NCBI GenBank assembly: GCA_003615045.1
Contig: ML014118.1
Coordinates: 186,001-250,000, forward strand
From: Caulochytrium protostelioides
Lineage: Eukaryota; Chytridiomycota; Caulochytriomycetes; Caulochytriales; Caulochytriaceae
Length of the DNA: 64,000 nucleotides
Direction of reading: 5' to 3'
The notes under the pieces are model-generated. The model saw nothing but the letters and a program-made list of their open reading frames with translations. It was not told the DNA's origin and did not search any database. The position numbers and the translations under genes are program-made. Positions 45,499 to 56,200 of the stretch are shown here, one piece after another; within the stretch, counting starts at the first letter, position 1, and each line of letters starts with the position of its first letter.

Positions 45499-48204
45499 CT
45501 ATCGTGGTGCTGAGATGATAGTGTTACGCAGCGATAGCGGCGTGAGCAGACGGGTCACGGTGTGGCGCATATCCAATTTTTCGAGGACATAGTGCTTAAT
45601 GAAGCGATTCATCCCCCAACTGGGGTTTTTGTTGTAGAACTTCATGTCGTCGAGATCGCGGAACTTGGCCTCGTCATCGAGGGAATTGTCTTCGCCATTG
45701 ACCTGTGCGATCCAGAGCGTGCGGTCCTTTTGCTCGTCGAGGACCTTCGCCGAAAGGTGTCGGAACATGCTGATCCAGCCGGCCCAGTGGTCGCGGCGCT
45801 TGCGCGACATGTCTGCCACTGCGGGCAGTAGCGTATCCAGCAGATCCACAAACATGTAGTAGTGGATATGCATCACTTCCTGCACACAGAATTCCGAGTG
45901 GTGTCCGTCAGGCTTGCCAACGCCGTACCCGCTGCGGTAGTTCGCCGTCACAATGTCCGCATAGAACTTCCACCGCTCCACCAGGGTAAAGTTGGTATGG
46001 TCGGCGCCTTCGGAGACGAGGCGTGGCGGCGGGGCGAGCTGGTCCCACGTGCCCAGCCGCTCATCGTTCGGGTCGTTTGGCTTGTATAGCGTCGAGCGTT
46101 TCGTCGGCGTTGGCGACGCCGCCGCTGAGGCCGCTGAGTGCCCCGTGGTCCCCGGAGTCACCAGAGTCGTCGGTGCAGTGCCCGATGCGAGTGCTGATGG
46201 CGTTTCTGAGCCCGAAGCGGATGTGGTCGCCGCCGCTGATACGGGTGCCGCGGTGGCCCATGGGTTCGAGTCGGTCGGTGCGCCCGAAGCGCTCGAAACG
46301 GCCGCGGTAGACTGTGGCATCGCCGGGGCCGAAGCGGTGGTGGCGGCCGTGGCCGCGGGACCCGCCCCGACCGCCGCTTTTGCCGCAGGGCCGATGGCAG
46401 TATCCAGCGCGAGCGGGAGGGCGCCTTCCTCGGCCACGGCAACGTCGACGCCGCCGATGCTGTCGACGCCGCCGCCGTCCGCGAGCACCTCCTCAACGGT
46501 GTCCTTGTTGTGTTCATCTGGGACGTCGAGCGCATGGATCCCCACGGCGATGTGCGACGAGGGGCGGTGGACCACGAGCGGGGTAGCGGTCGCTTCGGCG
46601 GCAGAGCCGGCGGTGGCCTTGGTCGGGCCGGGCGTGCTCTTGGGAGCGGGCAGCATGTATTTGAGTCGCTCGTGCATCGGCATGCGGACGAGCGCGTCCC
46701 ACGCCGGAGCCACATGGGCGCGGCCGCGCTGCCGGTGGCCGTAGAATGCGGCCCAGGCCGCGTGCCCCGCAACCGTTTCGGTTTCCCGCGAGACCAGGGT
46801 GTGGTGGTAGTACTTGCGGAACTCGATGCCCTGCGTGAACACGGACCGCACGACGTCGAAATGGCCAGTTGTGAAGTGGCCGCGCGGCGCGCGGTCGCCG
46901 CCCCTCTTTTTGGTGCCGCCCTGCAGACTGTACAGCAAGCCGCTATCGCCGTGCTGCCAGCGCGGCTCTTTGCGGTAGTCCACGTCGGCGTGTGACGGTT
47001 GCAGGTACGAGGTATCGTAGTGCCCGGGGATGCCGCGCCGCGGGCCGCTATTTACATCCGCCCACACCGTGTCCTTGATGCGGTTATGCTCGCCGCGAGA
47101 CAGGTCAATGATCTGGACATACTCGAGCATCGCGTGTTCTGGAATCTCGGTGACCACGACGGCGCGGGGCTCGAGGGCGCGAACCTGCCACAGCCCGGTG
47201 GGGCCCAGCTCGCCAAAGACGTACCACCCGAGATCATTGATACGCGGGTCGAAGATGCCGTCAAGGCTCGGCGGGTCCGCGTAGATGCCTTCAGGGATCT
47301 GCAAACGCTGGACCGGACCGTCGAACATGCTGGTCTTGGGGTTCCAGTGACGCGCGGCATAGGTATCGTTGGCATCACGCAGCGAGATGAACGTGACGAG
47401 CGCCACCTCGTGGCCCGCGATCTGGAGGGGGTCTTCGTGGATGTAGAGGCGGTCGCCGTCGAGGCGCGCGCCGCCCTGCAGCAGCACCTCGACACTATTG
47501 CGCGTGCACAGCGTTTCGCCGACACACTCGGCCACCTCGCGCGAGCCGGCCAGCGTCTCGAGCAGCGTGACGTTGGTCCACGCCTCGGTATGCGCGGCGT
47601 CCTTGCCGTACCATTTGTCGTGCCACTGGTGAAAGAGACTACCGTCGCTGTCGTCTTTCGAGAGGGTGGTTTCGTCAAACTGGATGCACGGGTCGAAGGG
47701 CCCCCGCACCACGTCATCCCACGTCAGATACAGCGGCGTTGCGCCGCTCCACGCCGCGCCCGCGGGCGCATGGTACACGTGGAACTCGACGGACCCGTCC
47801 GGGCGCCGCGGCTGCGGCAAGGCGAGCCGCCCGCTCCACGTGTCCGCATAGTGGATGCTGCCGCCGGTATAAAAGTCGGCGGACGGCCGAAAGAACTGCG
47901 CGTGGAGCTCCGGGTCCAGGACGCGGACGCCGGCCGGGTCAGCGCGGTGCTCCGAGACGGGCCGCGAGGCGGAAGCCCACGAGTCGTGTGTCACGAACGC
48001 GTCCTCCCAGACGGGGTCGTGCGGCAGCAGCGGCGCCACGAGCGGGACCGACACCACCGATGCGGGTGCGTCCAACACGAGGAGCAGACTCAGCAGCAGC
48101 AGCAGCCAGCCGACGCACAGGATACCGACCGTCCGCCGCGCGATGGTATGGCCGTGAGTCTGGCCATGAATCTGGCCCTCGGCGCGGTTCGACGTAGCCG
48201 GCAT
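45499..48204 (-). CDS. Type II membrane protein with large extracytoplasmic region, family unknown
   Basis: I do not recognise this protein (901 residues). A short N-terminal segment with His and Arg precedes one strong membrane helix (about 26-46, VGILCVGWLLLLLSLLLVLD), suggesting a signal anchor with the rest in the ER or Golgi lumen or outside the cell. The remainder has N-glycosylation sequons (NVT near 210, NDT near 280, NFT near 738), few cysteines (CIQ and CVGETLC among them), and many aromatic strands such as PLYLTWDDVV and WKFYADIVTANYRSGYG. A Ser/Thr/Ala-rich linker (about 525-700) separates two globular parts. The C-terminal part is helical, with EVMHIHYYMFVDLLDTLLP. It could be a fungal glycan-processing or wall-related protein, but no catalytic motif supports that. 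The ATG at 48204 is chosen because it lies just before the membrane helix; the frame is open to 48450. Confidence 0.72.
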   Translation of the reverse strand: MPATSNRAEGQIHGQTHGHTIARRTVGILCVGWLLLLLSLLLVLDAPASVVSVPLVAPLLPHDPVWEDAFVTHDSWASASRPVSEHRADPAGVRVLDPELHAQFFRPSADFYTGGSIHYADTWSGRLALPQPRRPDGSVEFHVYHAPAGAAWSGATPLYLTWDDVVRGPFDPCIQFDETTLSKDDSDGSLFHQWHDKWYGKDAAHTEAWTNVTLLETLAGSREVAECVGETLCTRNSVEVLLQGGARLDGDRLYIHEDPLQIAGHEVALVTFISLRDANDTYAARHWNPKTSMFDGPVQRLQIPEGIYADPPSLDGIFDPRINDLGWYVFGELGPTGLWQVRALEPRAVVVTEIPEHAMLEYVQIIDLSRGEHNRIKDTVWADVNSGPRRGIPGHYDTSYLQPSHADVDYRKEPRWQHGDSGLLYSLQGGTKKRGGDRAPRGHFTTGHFDVVRSVFTQGIEFRKYYHHTLVSRETETVAGHAAWAAFYGHRQRGRAHVAPAWDALVRMPMHERLKYMLPAPKSTPGPTKATAGSAAEATATPLVVHRPSSHIAVGIHALDVPDEHNKDTVEEVLADGGGVDSIGGVDVAVAEEGALPLALDTAIGPAAKAAVGAGPAATAATTASAPAMPQSTAAVSSASGAPTDSNPWATAAPVSAAATTSASGSETPSALASGTAPTTLVTPGTTGHSAASAAASPTPTKRSTLYKPNDPNDERLGTWDQLAPPPRLVSEGADHTNFTLVERWKFYADIVTANYRSGYGVGKPDGHHSEFCVQEVMHIHYYMFVDLLDTLLPAVADMSRKRRDHWAGWISMFRHLSAKVLDEQKDRTLWIAQVNGEDNSLDDEAKFRDLDDMKFYNKNPSWGMNRFIKHYVLEKLDMRHTVTRLLTPLSLRNTIISAPR

Positions 48205-49214
48205 CGGGGTGGGCGGGCAGCGGGGGCGGCAGGCCCCACCTGCGGCGCTGCCAGTGGACGCAACCCCGCACGGACGAAAAGCACGCAATGGACAGCAAAG
48301 TGCGGGTATCAATGGGATCAACAAAAAAGCGGGAATCCTCGTCAGGACTAGGAACGGCGGATCGAAGAGGACGGACGGAGAAGGCCCTGAACCTAACAGG
48401 AGGAAACAATGTGGTCGATCCCACTGCGATATCAGCGCGGTGTTATGCAATGGCGATCGCAGGTCAGGACACGATGGGAGTTGAACGCTGCCAAGACGTC
48501 AAGGATGGACAAAGAATCACCGGTCTCGACGACGACGCTCTCGCTGATTCACCCATCGCTCAGCCGGATGGCTATAGCTGAATGGACACCAAGAGCACAT
48601 GGACGCATCAGCAAGACGAAACCAAACCAAACAGAACCAATCGCTGCAACGGCCGGCCAGTCAGGACCGCGTCTCCCGCGTATACCGCTCAACCGTGGAC
48701 GTTCATCCGGCGGTGATCCGTGTCCGCGTATGTCTGAGTTTCCCTGGTTCGACGCTGCGGCACCGCCTGCTTGGGCCCTGGCGGCGGGGAGTGGGTCCTT
48801 CCGCCCTATACTGTTTCGGCAGGTGCCGTCTAAGCCTTCGCGCTTTCGCATTCCGCCTCACGTGCGGGCCCCTCACACTCGGGCTATCGGTCGCGGCATC
48901 GGAACCGCCGGTCCGGGCGCCGATCCCCCTTCCGAAAGGCAAAAATGGCAAAAATGAAAGGCTCACGAGACATTCGGGGAAGAAACAGACGAACGGTGCC
49001 CAGCATCGTCATCACAGCAACAGAAAAAAATGAGGGATATCCCGTTGCTGTTATTCGCCGTTCGAGGAGGAGGACGGCGCATGCATGGATGCATACATGG
49101 ATGCATGCCCGGATGCATGCCGCACATGCTTCCTCTTTCAGGTCTTTTTGGTGCAGGTACCCGATCCCAAGCATCGATGGTCCGCCGCTAGCAGGATAAA
49201 ATATATTAAGTCTA
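48205..49214. other. Intergenic region upstream of the type II membrane protein gene
   Basis: About 1 kb between two minus-strand genes. It contains an ATGCATGGATGC-type repeat cluster (49081-49120) and an AT-rich stretch at 49198-49213 next to the protease stop codon, a likely polyadenylation region. No gene is recognised. Confidence 0.5.
49081..49120. repeat. Short GGATGCAT repeat cluster
   Basis: Four imperfect copies of ATGGATGCAT/CCGGATGCAT within 40 bp, rich in the palindrome ATGCAT. Confidence 0.75.
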
Positions 49215-50243
49215 TTACTGATTCTGACGGAATGCGGACCAGAACTGGCGCATGCGCTCGGCCTGGCCGGGGGTGAATGTGGTCATGCAGGAGTCGGACG
49301 AGTAGTCCATAAAGTTATCGACGGGGTCGAGGCCCTCCAGGGTCGGGCAGGTATCACGGTTGGCCGGACACGCGTAGTTCGGTGTGGCTTCCGCGGCCGT
49401 GTCGACCACAAAGTCGCCGGCGGTGTCGCTGCACCCGCCCTGGAAGGTATGGTAGAGCCCGAGCCAGTGGCCCGTCTCGTGGGTGGCGGTGCGGCCCATG
49501 CGGTCGGGGTTCGGCGGGTGCGCCGGCAGCGAGTTGTAGCGCACGACGACGCCGTCGCGGATCGGGTTGCGGTGGTAGTCCTGCGGGAACGACGAGAACC
49601 CGAGCAGGCCCGCGTTCGACTCGAAGCCCACCGTGTACAGGTTCAGCTCGCTCGCGGTCCCGCGGCGCAGCTGCTGCTTCATCAGCGCCTCCTGGGGCGT
49701 ACCGTCGCCCACCTCGGCAAAGAAGACCGCGGACGAGGTGCGCGTGATCGACTTGATGTCGAAAGCGAAGCCCGTGGACGCGAAGTCGGCGTTCATGACG
49801 GCGATCTGCTCATGGATCTGCTCGTCAGTGAGGTGACCGCCCTCCTCGGTCTCGTTGCGCTCGATCGAGTGGAAGTGCACCGGCACGCGGATCGTCTCGG
49901 CGAACTCGCCGGTGGGCAGCACGCGCAGCAGCTGCTCATCGCGGCGCTGCTCCACGCGGGCATGCGCCGGCATATCCAGCGCCTCGATGTAATCGCGAGT
50001 GGCGCAGCCGGCGTTCGCCCGCTCGGGGTCCATGCCGGGCTGGGCCCACCGCGACAGCGACATCATCGACGAGTAGGGGCGCCATGCCGCGGACGTCGGC
50101 GGCGGCGGCGTCTTCGGCGCGGTCACTACCGAGCGCGCATCGCGGCTCTCCTGCTCGGCGGGGTGGCCGACGACGCCCTGCGAGACAGCCGCAAGCACGA
50201 GCACAACGAGCGGATGCGCCACAAGGCGCATAACCCCCACCAT
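49215..50243 (-). CDS. Secreted zinc metalloprotease, M43 (pappalysin/ulilysin) family
   Basis: The product (342 residues) has a cleavable signal peptide (hydrophobic stretch at about 8-25, VAHPLVVLVLAAVSQGVV) and a short propeptide-like region. The catalytic domain carries the metzincin zinc motif HETGHWLGLYH (255-265). The Met-turn is in NFMDYSSDSCM (310-320). Four cysteines in the second half (271, 292, 299, 319) match the disulfide-bonded loops of fungal secreted M43 proteases. IRVPVHFHSI (118-127) is the family's first strand. The length is typical for fungal MEP1-like enzymes (about 280-350). The ATG at 50243 opens the frame, and one at 50231 is nearly equivalent. It probably digests environmental protein; the substrate is unknown. 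Confidence 0.92.
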   Translation of the reverse strand: MVGVMRLVAHPLVVLVLAAVSQGVVGHPAEQESRDARSVVTAPKTPPPPTSAAWRPYSSMMSLSRWAQPGMDPERANAGCATRDYIEALDMPAHARVEQRRDEQLLRVLPTGEFAETIRVPVHFHSIERNETEEGGHLTDEQIHEQIAVMNADFASTGFAFDIKSITRTSSAVFFAEVGDGTPQEALMKQQLRRGTASELNLYTVGFESNAGLLGFSSFPQDYHRNPIRDGVVVRYNSLPAHPPNPDRMGRTATHETGHWLGLYHTFQGGCSDTAGDFVVDTAAEATPNYACPANRDTCPTLEGLDPVDNFMDYSSDSCMTTFTPGQAERMRQFWSAFRQNQ

Positions 50244-53200
50244 CGTGCGTTACGGATGACGGATGATTGGCGGGACCTCGGAAGCTGGTTGCGATGGCGG
50301 CAATCACGAAACGAAGGGTTTGATAGCAGCCGCAAGAACGATACCAATCACGACAGTGAATGATCCTCGTCTTCGTGGTCTGTAGCGCACTTCGTTCTGC
50401 GGAGTCAGACCGCTAAGCTGTCTTTTTGATCGAAACGATCGACCAATCAGCGATGATTGCGTGAGAACACGTGGAAATCGAAGCGATGGCGCCGCTGCGT
50501 GCAACGAAGTCGTAGAGAGAATAAGATCAGGCGCTGCGAGGATAGCAGAGGAGCCGACGGGGTACCAACAGGAAGCGATTAGAGAAATCGCGACGCCGAT
50601 ACTGATGAATGGGTCATCAGCACCTCTAGACAATGAAAGATGTCTACCATCCAGAAAACGGCAATCGGAAGGAGTCTCGGTGCGTTGTACACGATAAGAA
50701 TGTGGTCAGGGTTGTTCATTCACGGAAGCTCGAGTCAAGCCAGAGTAGACCAGGCCAGGCGATGAGCGGGTGTTGAGATGTGGGTCGAAAACGGACTAGC
50801 GGATGGGATACCGTTCTGGCACATGCCCTCCTCCTACTTGGTATCGCTCCTGATTCAGCCGGCTCGTGATGGCCGATCCTCTTTATACGCAGCGGCTTCC
50901 ATGTCATTGGACCTGTTTGTCATGCTCGCACTCGATACTCACTCCAGCCGGCTAGAGGCTCCCATCTGACATGGCTCTCCATCTCCGCCACCCATCATGA
51001 CGCCGATCGCGACGCTCTGTCCGTCCGCCCTGCGACGCGTGACTCGCTGCTGGCTCTCTGCTGGTTTTCCCTTCTGGTTCTCCCTGCCGATCGGCGCGGC
51101 TATTCCTGCGAGGGCATGCGTCGCCTGCCGTGCCCGCGCCTTCGAATCACCGCACGCCTGCAGGCGTCCCGCAGGACCGCTTCCATCCTATAAATCCTGC
51201 CATCCTGCCTGCCAGCCGATGCGTCGGCGCGTGGTCGAGCGGTGTGGAGCGGTGGCGGTGAAGGACACCGGCAGGCGGCGGCAGCTGATGGCGGCCGAGC
51301 CTCCTGCGGGAAGCGAGGGAAAACCAACGCGAGCACGGCGTCGGCGTGGCCGGCACGGGGCCGCATGCGCCGGGAGCTGTCGCCGGACGCCATGGCCGTC
51401 GCCGTGGGCGTCGCGGCCGGACCCCGCCTCCTGCCGTGGCGGCCGCTGCCCTCCGGTCGGCATCGCGCCGTGCAGCCAGGCTTGACTGACAGATCCAGAC
51501 CGTTGGTCACTTGGAGCGGTCGACCGCGGTGTCCGCGGCGCGGCCGCGAGTTTCGCGTCACCAGAACCGCCGAGCGCCGCCGGCCGGTCCGGCGGCATGC
51601 GTGGACGGTCTGCGGCCGCCGCCGCCGTCGCCGACGGCGCCCACCGGGGGGTCCACGCTGGCGTCGGGCCCTCCCGATGGGCCGAACTCCGCGGTCCGAC
51701 GACGCGACCCGACGGGTCACGGTGCAGCAGCGCACCGGGAGCCTGGCTCCGACTCGCGCTCCCCACAGGTCCAGCCATCGGCAGACGGGCCATACGGCAC
51801 TTGACGGAGGGGATCCGCCGTTTCATGGGCGTCCAACATGATCGCGGTGCTGGCGTCCGGCGGTTCCGTAAAAGTGGGGGTCTGGACCCGTCAGACAAGC
51901 AAGCGCTACGCCGTCCGCTGCGAGGCTTGATTAGCCTGATGGGAGCTGGGCCGCCGGCGGGTTGCAGCTGAACGCCGCGGCAGCGCCACGCCAGAAAGGA
52001 CCGACGCATGTCAGTATCGAAGTCCCAGGCCTGTCATGTTGCCCCGGCAGTGTATCACTACGGCGCATGCTTGCTGGGGCGTTTTTCTGGGGCAGCCGCG
52101 CGGCGGATGTGGCGTCGGCGACGCTGCATAAACCTAAACTCCGCTCCATACGTGTTGACAGGTGCTGGGCAAGAGCTGAATGGACGGAACCCCAAAAGAT
52201 GGAGGCGCATGGGGCCGCGCGCCTCCAATGAGGCCCTGCGAGGGTCTTGGCCCGCTCATGCTTGGCCCGCCTGGGGTGATTAACCTTTCGTCTTTGGCGA
52301 ACGAAAAGGATCGGCAGGCGGCGTCCCCTGTCGTCATTTCCCGTGCTGAAGCGCTGCCGACGCCCCGGCAATCGAACATCCGCCCTCGCTTGGACGCGCT
52401 GGCTTCATTCGTTGTGGCGTACCGTGGCGCGCTCTGTCGTCGTCGTTGTCGTCGTCGTTGTCGTCGTCGCTTCACACACCCGTGTGGGTGGCGGGGAAGG
52501 GAAGGGGAAGGGGACAAGTGCGGACACGCCGCCACCCGAACGGCGGCCGCGGGACCCGCGCCGGAGGGCGGTTGGGGGGCCGTCCTGCCATGTGCGAGCG
52601 ATGCGGGCGGCCGCAGTGGCCCCTGGCACGAGGGCAAGGAGGTGCGACGGCCCATCGACGGCTTCTGGAAACGTGCCCTGGACGGCGGCGATAGCGCTTT
52701 CTGCCGCTTATCCCCGCGCTGTGCGGTGATATCACGGGGGAACAATGCCACCCCGTCGGTGTACGGACAGGGTGTCGCCGACCAGAGGACCGAGGCAGAG
52801 TGACGAGTCACGAAGACGACGCTTCGGCGCCTACAGACTGCTTATCGCCCACCTCTCCCGCATCTTCAACCGCGTCTCTGTTCCGTGAGACGCACCACGC
52901 TCTCGGGTCTGTTGCCGAGCCCCGACGATTGACACGATTCAGACGACTGATACCATTCGGGCAACTGATGCGATTCATCCCATTAGTCGACTCGTGTCGC
53001 CGCCGTCGGACGGGGGTTCTCCCATCCTGCCACGTGGTCACGTGCAGCTCTTTGGCTCGGCGCCTCCACTAGCGGCCGTGGCGACAGCGGCCCGACGGCG
53101 GCGCCCTGCGCCGCCACTGTCGCCACGACCACCGCTGCCACGACCGTCGTCAGACGGGACGCTCGTTGCCGCTGGCGCCCGCGCTCGGTCACGCTGGCCA

Positions 53201-53291
53201 TACCGCCCCCCGGCATCACGTCTTTTGGGTCGAGAAGGCGCTGCGTCTGCAGAGCAAGCGGGGAGACCTTGTCTGAAATGACGCCGCCGCC
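50244..53291. promoter_or_regulatory. 3-kb divergent region, M43 protease / MDM34
   Basis: One of the two largest gaps. The part at 50340-50720 is less GC-rich than its surroundings. A GTCGTCGTT-type repeat lies at 52436-52470. Frames of 200-270 codons exist on both strands (for example 51188-52009 minus and 52180-52803 plus). They overlap each other, are Arg/Pro/Ser-rich, and show no domain. I cannot support a gene here. Confidence 0.45.
52436..52470. repeat. GTCGTCGTT trinucleotide-type repeat
   Basis: A short run of GTC and GTT triplets in a 9-bp super-period within the 3-kb gap. It would encode poly-Val or poly-Arg/Ser depending on frame, with no supporting gene. Confidence 0.8.
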
Positions 53292-56200
53292 ATGTCGTTC
53301 CGCGTAAACTGGCCGCAGTTCTCGGACGAGTTCCTGGCGGAAGCCCGGGCTCGGCTGACGGCGGCGCTCAACAAGAACCAGCTGTCGTCCAAGATCGCGG
53401 GCGACATTGCGGTGACCGAGCTGGACATGGGCAGCCAGCCGCCCGACCTCGAGATTCTGGAGATCGGCGAGCTCGGCGACGGCCTCTTCCGCGGCATTTT
53501 CAAGCTGACCTATGTCGGTGACGCATTTCTCGTGCTGCAGACGAAGGTCCAGGCCAACCCCCTCGGCCACTGCCGCCGCATGCCGGGCCTGCTCGGTCGT
53601 CACAACCCCGCCACATTCGCGAGCAAGCCGCTCCAGGTGCCCATGAAGCTGCGCATCTCTCATCTGAAGCTCCGTGGCATCATCGTCCTCGTTGTCGAAA
53701 AGGACAAGGGTGTGACGTTGGTGTTCAAGAACGATCCGCTCGAAACGGTCACGATCAACAGTACGTTTGATGATATCCCACCGATCCGGCGCTTTCTGCA
53801 GGAAACTATCGAGGAGCAGCTGCGATGTCTGTTTCATACGGACATCCCGCAGATGATCCATGCGCTCTCGAAAATCCACCAGCAGCAGCGCCAGTCGGCT
53901 TCTGCCGGCGGGCCCGGCGGCGTCGCCACGGGCATTGGCGGCGTCCACCGCACCAGCAGCCCTGCCGGCATGGGCGCCGCCTATGCCCATGCCACGAGCC
54001 CCTTCGACGAATATGATGCATGCGACCTGCATCACCTCCATGGTGTCGACCACCCCGGCGACGGGTTGCATGGGCCGCCGCCGCCGCCGCCCATCGGGCC
54101 GACGAAGTGGCGCGGCAACGACTTCCCGGACGATCTCTCCGATACGGACGACGATCGCCGGTCCTGGCTCGGCCGCGGCCAGGGGCTCACCGCGCATCTC
54201 GGGCCCCTCCGCGACGCTGCGCGGCAAGCCGCCGAAGGACTGTCGGCGCTAGCATTCGACTTTCACCCGCGCGCAGCCGCGACGAGCTCAGGGCCGCCCA
54301 CGCCGCGCGCCCCTCGCTCGGCCGGCGCGGGCGGCCCCCGCCGCCGCTCATCGACCACGTCGCGCCTGTCCGCATCGACCGCCGCCACGTCCGCCTCGGC
54401 CACGCCGAGCCCGTCGTCCGCGCGGCCGCCGCTGTCGCTCGCCTCCCCATCCGCCCGGTCGCCGCGGCATCCGGGCGGTCTGATCACCCGCTCCGCTTAT
54501 GCGCAGTGGGTGCCCGCCAAAGCCACCCGCTCTCAGCACGCGTACGACGGCCACGAGCCCTCGGCGGGGGCCTTCCTGTCGCGCCCAAACACCCCCGATC
54601 CCCAGCGGACTGCCGTCCTGCCGCACCTCGACGCCTCTCCAGGCCGCCACGGCGCCCTCGCCGCCGCCGCGAGTGGCCATCCGCGGTTGGACACGGTCCA
54701 CGGCGCCGCGGGCATGGTGCTGCGGTCACCCTCGCCGTCCGCGGACTGGTTGAGCCCGACGCAGCAGGCGAGCCTCGCCATGGGCGTCGCTAAGCCTACG
54801 CGGGCGCGGTCTCTCAACAACCTCCAGACCGCGGCGACGGCGGCACCGGCGTCGGCATCGGCATCGGCATCGCATTCGGCGGGCGACGGCTGGTCGTTCC
54901 GCGCGCCGCTGTCGGACGATGCGCTCTCGCCGCGCCACGAGGCCAATGAGTCGCCCGCCGCGTCGCCGCACCACCGGGCCCACAGCCACGGCCAGCAGCT
55001 GCCGTACGCGCCTGGCGGATCGCCCTCGACCGACCGCAGTCCGGGGCGCTATCCTATCGCCCGGCCCAGCAGCTACAGTACCTTCCGACGGAGCACGATG
55101 ACGCACCACCGCCACCATGACGCGTCGCACAGCCCGTCGACGCCGTTCAAAGCCACACAGCCGCAGGCCTTTGTTGTCAGCCACGTGGAGAATCACGTGG
55201 CCGCGCATCTCGCGAACCTGCTCACGGCCAACCACCACATCTCGCCCTCGCCCCTGTTCCTGTCGCACCGGGCCTTCCGCTCGAGTCCGTTGATGGGCCA
55301 CCACCCGCTGCCCGGCACGTGGGGGCCCGGCACTGCCGCCACGCTCTCGCCCTCCCTCCAGCCGCTTGTGCCGAGCTTCGTCGTCCGCGGCGACCTGCGC
55401 CACGCATCGGCCGCCGCTGCGGCCGCTGCGGCGGCTGCGGCGGCTGCGGCCGCGCCGATGGACGACCACCATTACCACCACCACTCGCCCGCGCTGTCGG
55501 CAACCGCAACGACGCCGCTGATGATGCACTCGACGGCGCTCATGTCGCCCTCGGGGCCCCACCCGTCCGCCGCCGCGGCCGCCGCCTCGTCCTTCTTTGC
55601 CGCGGCGGGCCATCACGAAGGTGGCGCAGCCGCCGCGGCCTCCCACGACGGCGGCGCGGCTGCAGCCGCCGGGGGCCCGGGCGGGAGCCATCCGGCCCTG
55701 TCGAACGCCTCAAGCTACTCGAGCTCGCCAGCCTTACCGCCCGGCGCGCCGCTCAAGCGCCGCAAGTCGGGGACCCGCCAGATCCGACGCTTGCGTCTGC
55801 CCCAGGGCGTGCATGTCCCCGTAACGATCAGCACGCCCAACCTCCACGGGCTGCACACGGCGCCCGCGCTGAGCACCGGCAGCCTCAGCTACCACGGGAT
55901 GGGCGGGAGCAGCAGCGGGCACGGCGGCGGCGGCGGCAGCGCCAGCGCCAGCGTCAGCGCTGCCAGTCTCCTGCGCCACGATCCGGCCGCCGGCACGACC
56001 CGCCACGCGGCCTCCCACCACGGCGGCGATGTCTCGTCGGAGGCCGACCGCGCCCACCGCCACCGCCACCGCCACCATCACGGCCACGGCCACCACGGCC
56101 ATCGCGTCTCGACCTCGGGCCGTCCTGCGTCCGTCGTCGACTCGCAGGCCGACCCGGACGACGTGACGCTCGCGTCCTCGGGCTCGCCGCCCGACCGCGA

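Noticed and set aside
51188-52009. 273-codon minus-strand frame in the 3-kb gap
   Set aside because: Arg/Pro/Ser-rich, overlaps several competing frames and resembles no family; not enough support for a gene.
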